64,000 bases of DNA. Origin: RYN-230 sp963717125. GTDB lineage: Bacteria; Actinomycetota; Actinomycetes; Streptosporangiales; Streptosporangiaceae. Every line of letters starts with the position of its first letter. Position 1 is the first letter of the stretch. The stretch spans positions 310,001-374,000 of the forward strand of contig CAVQVG010000017.1 in NCBI GenBank assembly GCA_963717125.1, written 5' to 3'. The position numbers and the translations under genes are program-made. Shown here in pieces: positions 61,803-64,000 of the stretch. The notes beneath the pieces were generated by a model. It was not told where the DNA came from. It did no database searches and saw nothing but the letters and a program-made list of their open reading frames with translations.

Positions 61803-62930
61803 TTGGGAGTCCCAGCCGCACGCATCGTGTTCCCGGCTGCCGACCGGGCGGAGATAGCCGCCGCCGTCAGCGAGATCCTGAGCACCGGCTCGCTCACCCT
61901 GGGGCCATACACCCGGCAGTTCGAGGCGGCGTTCGCCGCCGCGCACGGCGCCCGGCACGCGGCCGCCACCGCCAGTGGCACCTCCGCGCTGGACATCGCG
62001 CTGCGGGTGGCGGGGGTGCGGGGCCGGGAGGTGATCGTCCCGGCCAACACGTTCTTCGCCACGGCGGCCGCGGTCGCGGCGGCCGGCGGCACGCCGGTCT
62101 TCGCCGACATCGACCCGGCCACGTTCGCGCTCAGCCCGCAGACCGTGGCCGCGGCGCTGACCCCGGACACCGCCGCCGTGGTGCTCGTGCACGTCGGCGG
62201 GCTGATCAGCCCGCAGGCGGCCGCGCTGGCCCAGTTGTGCGCGGAGCGCGGGCTCACCCTGATCGAGGACGCGGCGCACGCGCACGGCGCCACCTGCCAG
62301 GGCCGTTTCCCCGGGGCGTTCGGCGTGGCGGCGGCGTTCTCCTTCTACCCGACCAAGGTGCTGACCAGCGGCGAGGGCGGCATGCTGCTGTCCGCGTCCG
62401 AACTGGCCGACGCCGAGGCCCGGATCTACCGCGATCAGGGCAAAGGGGCGTTCGGCACCAATCGTCACGAGCGCCGCGGCTATGCCTGGCGGATGAGCGA
62501 GCTGCACGCGGTGACCGGCCTGGTGCACCTGCGCCGCCTGGCCGAATTCATCACCAGGCGGCGCGAGGTCGCCGCCCAGTACACCGCGGCCCTGGCCGGG
62601 CTGGATGGGCTGGCCCCGCTGGCCGAGCCGGACGGCTGCCGGAGCAACGTCTACAAATACATCGTGCTGCTGCCGCCCGGGGCCGACCGGCGGCGGTTCA
62701 AGCAGGAGGTGGCCGCCCAGTACGACGTCCACCTGGCCGGGGAGGTCTATGACCTGCCGCTGCACCAGCAGCCGGTCTTCGCCGAGTACGCGCGGGGGCC
62801 GCTGCCCGCCACCGAGGACATCGCGGGCCGGCATATCTGCCTGCCGGTGCACTCGGACATGCGGGACGACGAGATCGACCAGGTGCTGACCGCGGTGACC
62901 GCGGTCTACGGGGCATTGACTGGAGTCTGA
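61803..62930 (+). CDS. DegT/DnrJ/EryC1-family sugar aminotransferase
   Basis: This 375-aa PLP enzyme transfers an amino group to a keto-sugar nucleotide. Conserved parts are STGSLTLGPYTRQFE, the SGTSALDIAL loop, VPANTFFATAAA, LIEDAAHAHGA (Asp) and the catalytic Lys in AFSFYPTKVLTSGEGG (about 184). TTG 61803 is preferred because GGGGAGAG is 5 bp before it; the ATG at 61761 adds 14 Arg/Pro-rich residues. The epimerase gene follows after 15 bp and a glycosyltransferase gene overlaps it in turn, forming a biosynthetic operon. Confidence 0.87.
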   Translation: MGVPAARIVFPAADRAEIAAAVSEILSTGSLTLGPYTRQFEAAFAAAHGARHAAATASGTSALDIALRVAGVRGREVIVPANTFFATAAAVAAAGGTPVFADIDPATFALSPQTVAAALTPDTAAVVLVHVGGLISPQAAALAQLCAERGLTLIEDAAHAHGATCQGRFPGAFGVAAAFSFYPTKVLTSGEGGMLLSASELADAEARIYRDQGKGAFGTNRHERRGYAWRMSELHAVTGLVHLRRLAEFITRRREVAAQYTAALAGLDGLAPLAEPDGCRSNVYKYIVLLPPGADRRRFKQEVAAQYDVHLAGEVYDLPLHQQPVFAEYARGPLPATEDIAGRHICLPVHSDMRDDEIDQVLTAVTAVYGALTGV

Positions 62931-62945
62931 GGAAAGGGGCGCAAC

Positions 62946-63851
62946 ATGCGGGTGGCCGTAACCGGCGGGTGCGGCTTCATCGGATCGCATGTGGTGGACC
63001 AGCTGCTGGCAGCCGGCCACCAGGTGCGGGTGCTCGACGTCGGCGGCGGCTGGCGCAACCCGGCCGCCGAGTACCTCACCGGAGACCTGTTCGACGAGGC
63101 CGCGCTGCGCCGCGGGCTGGCCGGCTGCGCCGCCGTGTTCCACCTGGCCGGCGCGGCCGACGTGAACGAGGTGGCGGCTGACCCGGTGGCCGCGGTCCGG
63201 CTCAACGTGGAAGGCACGGCCCGGGTGCTGGACGCGGCGCGGGCCGGCGGCTGCGGCCGGGTGCTGCTGGCCAGCACGGTGTGGGTGTACGGCGCGGCCA
63301 GCGGGCCGGGCGAGCTGACCGAGGACGTCGCGGTGGACCTGCGCCGGGCCGGCCACGTGTACGTGGCCACCAAGCTGAGCGCGGAACTGCTCGTGCACAG
63401 CTACCGGGAGATGTACGGCCAGCACTTCACCATCCTCCGGTACGGCATCCCGTACGGGCCGCGGATGCGGGAGGAGCTCGTGGTGGCGCGGTTCGTCCGG
63501 GCCGCGCTGGACGGCCGGCCCATCACCATCGCCGGGACCGGCGACCAGCAGCGCAACTACGTGTACGTCGCCGACCTGGCCGACGCGCACGTGCGGGCGC
63601 TCGACCCGGCCGCGGCCGACCGGACGCTGGCCCTGGAGGGGGCCGCGCCGGTGTCGGTGCGGGAGATCGCGGACACGGTGCGCGAGCTGGTGCGAGCCGT
63701 CCCGGTCGAGTACGTGCCGGCCCGCACCGCCGACTACCAGGGCGTCAGCGTGTCCGGTGCCCTGGCCAAGGAACTGCTCGACTGGGTCCCGGTCACCCCG
63801 TTCGCCGAGGGCGTGCACCGCTACCTGGAATGGCTGGAGCGGCCGCGATGA
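62946..63851 (+). CDS. NAD-dependent sugar epimerase/dehydratase
   Basis: This 301-aa extended short-chain dehydrogenase acts on a nucleotide sugar. It has the Rossmann motif TGGCGFIGSH (7-16), DVGG for the NAD ribose, FHLAGAADV, the catalytic Tyr-Lys pair in YVATK (with STVWVYG upstream) and LRYGIPYGP. The exact reaction cannot be read. ATG 62946 follows GAGGAAAGG. Its stop overlaps the next gene's start in ATGA. Confidence 0.88.
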   Translation: MRVAVTGGCGFIGSHVVDQLLAAGHQVRVLDVGGGWRNPAAEYLTGDLFDEAALRRGLAGCAAVFHLAGAADVNEVAADPVAAVRLNVEGTARVLDAARAGGCGRVLLASTVWVYGAASGPGELTEDVAVDLRRAGHVYVATKLSAELLVHSYREMYGQHFTILRYGIPYGPRMREELVVARFVRAALDGRPITIAGTGDQQRNYVYVADLADAHVRALDPAAADRTLALEGAAPVSVREIADTVRELVRAVPVEYVPARTADYQGVSVSGALAKELLDWVPVTPFAEGVHRYLEWLERPR

Positions 63852-64000
63852 GCACACCGCCGCGCCGGGCCCTGCTGCTGTCCGGGTCGCTGGGCATGGG
63901 GCACGACGTGCTCGCCCAGGCCTGTGCGGGATCGCTGGCCGACCGGGGCTGGCGCACCGAGACGCTGGACGCGATGCGGCTGCTCGGCGCGCGCGGCGGC
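63848..64000 (+). CDS. Glycosyltransferase (MGDG-synthase-like), partial at window edge
   Basis: The first 51 residues are inside the window. RRALLLSGSLGMGHDVLAQA and CAGSLADRGWRTETLDAMRLLG fit the N-terminal nucleotide-sugar-binding start of glycosyltransferases related to MGDG synthase/MurG. ATG 63848 overlaps the epimerase stop, so it belongs to the same operon. The rest lies beyond the window. Confidence 0.65.
   Translation, partial: MSTPPRRALLLSGSLGMGHDVLAQACAGSLADRGWRTETLDAMRLLGARGG

Overview
The window is high-GC DNA (strong G/C at third codon positions, frequent GTG/TTG starts, GGAGG-type ribosome sites) and reads as a chromosomal stretch of an actinomycete. Lineage pointers are a mycothiol-dependent-isomerase-type protein, a DUF574/Methyltransf_19 methyltransferase, a class F sortase with its substrate, PAS/GAF/SpoIIE phosphatase signalling and a CBM2-tailed secreted esterase. 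These suggest a filamentous, soil-type actinobacterium; the genus cannot be fixed from sequence alone.

Layout. 24-1939 is a complete IS1182-like insertion sequence with visible terminal inverted repeats, inserted just behind a secreted CE1 esterase-CBM2 gene that has an 18-bp palindrome in its promoter region. 3.7-9.7 kb holds small regulators and enzymes: PadR, an ArsR-SRPBCC-YCII operon, an alpha/beta hydrolase, a flavodoxin-type reductase coupled to a degenerate PfkB protein, and a lipoprotein-cation exchanger pair. 9.8-12.3 kb is an acyl-CoA synthetase with a convergent LysR gene. 12.4-20.9 kb, all on the minus strand, carries four zinc-ribbon membrane proteins, three of which share a C-terminal extracellular domain, interleaved with an MMPL transporter and an agmatinase-family enzyme. 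21.1-23.1 kb is a sortase-substrate pair. 23.3-31.7 kb is mixed: an Lrp regulator, a large Cys-rich secreted protein, a KimA-like potassium permease, a TetR/cyclodeaminase divergent pair, a second-type adenylate kinase and a universal stress protein.

32.2-41.0 kb is a full kdp potassium operon (29-aa small ORF, kdpF, kdpA, kdpB, kdpC, a first kdpE-like gene, kdpD, a second kdpE, and a DUF402 gene), with a possible structured leader and a 32-bp-spaced direct repeat upstream. Diverging from it, 41.4-45.2 kb holds four related small secreted proteins (choice-of-anchor-like), the last with a membrane anchor; three share an identical 18-bp leader and three have an ACnnnnnGT palindromic promoter motif. 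45.2-53.8 kb contains signalling and membrane genes (methyltransferase, SpoIIE phosphatase, DUF4282, MarR plus an apparent MFS-USP fusion, SGNH hydrolase, beta-propeller lipoprotein). 53.8-58.8 kb is amino-acid metabolism (aminotransferase/LysR, arginine deiminase, DapE-like deacylase). 58.8-64.0 kb is envelope related: an HtrA protease, a polysaccharide deacetylase, then a sugar aminotransferase-epimerase-glycosyltransferase operon that runs off the window.

Two cross-cutting observations matter. First, a 49-bp near-perfect palindrome occurs twice, 43.6 kb apart, with one base difference, each time directly behind a gene's stop codon. Second, at least five genes are split by single-base shifts, mostly beside G/C runs, and two more have long implausible antisense tails; this pattern fits residual sequencing indels at least as well as real gene decay, so the affected genes are described as frameshifted rather than as dead.
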